From positions 1-15,605 of the forward strand of contig JANBTH010000520.1 in assembly GCA_027578815.1 (NCBI GenBank): DNA of 15,605 bases. The letters run 5' to 3'. Below are positions 15,576 to 15,605 of the stretch, one piece after another. The translations under genes were made by a program, and so were the position numbers. Each line of letters opens with the position of its first letter. Position 1 is the first letter of the stretch. This stretch comes from Coemansia sp. RSA 1804. Its lineage: Eukaryota; Kickxellomycota; Kickxellomycetes; Kickxellales; Kickxellaceae. The notes beneath the pieces are model-generated. The model searched no databases. It worked only from the letters and a program-made list of their open reading frames with translations, and was not told where the DNA came from.

Positions 15576-15583
15576 TATATAAA
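15576..15583 (+). promoter_or_regulatory. TATA box for a gene beyond the right edge
   Basis: TATATAAA followed by GG, 22 bp before the window end, preceded by a T-rich stretch. No gene follows inside the window, so it probably drives a plus-strand gene to the right. Confidence 0.45.
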
Positions 15584-15605
15584 GGACGCAGCTATCCTAT
15601 ATCCT

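Larger units (their letters stand above)
14102..15605. promoter_or_regulatory. divergent intergenic region right of the SPX phosphatase gene
   Basis: About 1.5 kb without a convincing gene. The left part is the promoter of the SPX phosphatase: a purine-rich stretch on the plus strand (about 14277-14306, pyrimidine-rich on the coding strand) and a TATATAA at 14420-14414. CACGTT, a weak Pho4-type hexamer, occurs at 14670-14675. A CT-rich run at about 14925-14965 precedes a small open frame. TGACGTCG (15166-15173) resembles a CRE. The right end has a TATA box for a gene outside the window. Confidence 0.5.

Noticed and set aside
1..15605. tRNA, rRNA, CRISPR arrays or transposons
   Set aside because: No tRNA B-box with matching arms, no repeat-spacer pattern, no transposase and no long terminal or inverted repeats were found by eye on either strand.

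Overview
The window looks like nuclear DNA of a fungus with a compact genome. Eight protein genes fill about 70% of it, and only one has a visible intron. Coding DNA is GC-rich, while the spacers are AT-rich with long pyrimidine tracts just ahead of the start codons and a few TATA boxes. This style, and the protein sequences, suggest an early-diverging lineage such as Kickxellomycotina (Coemansia-like). The placement is my inference and rests on style rather than on a search.

Layout from left to right: a 1.5 kb upstream region; INO1 (+, myo-inositol-3-phosphate synthase); SEN2 (-, catalytic subunit of tRNA-splicing endonuclease), tail-to-tail with INO1; a geranylgeranyl diphosphate synthase (-, two exons); PUS1 (-, tRNA pseudouridine synthase); a 685 bp divergent promoter region; deoxyribose-phosphate aldolase (+); GET4 (+, tail-anchored protein targeting); CTF8 (+, alternative clamp loader); then, convergent with CTF8, a 679-residue gene on the minus strand. 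A further 1.5 kb without a convincing gene ends in a TATA box that probably serves a gene beyond the right edge.

The most unusual object is the 679-residue gene. It is one unbroken reading frame encoding an N-terminal SPX domain, the sensor of inositol pyrophosphates and phosphate status, followed by two ACT-like domains and a complete SerB-type HAD phosphoserine phosphatase. The SPX ligand-binding Tyr and Lys residues and all HAD catalytic motifs are present. I know of no described SPX-phosphoserine phosphatase. The architecture suggests an enzyme of serine synthesis that reads phosphate status through SPX and, by analogy with other ACT-SerB enzymes, serine through ACT.

The genes are mostly unrelated housekeeping functions. 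Two weak functional links exist: SEN2 and PUS1 both act on pre-tRNA, and INO1 and the SPX phosphatase supply inositol and serine, both headgroup precursors for phospholipids. No transposon, CRISPR array, tRNA or rRNA gene was recognised.
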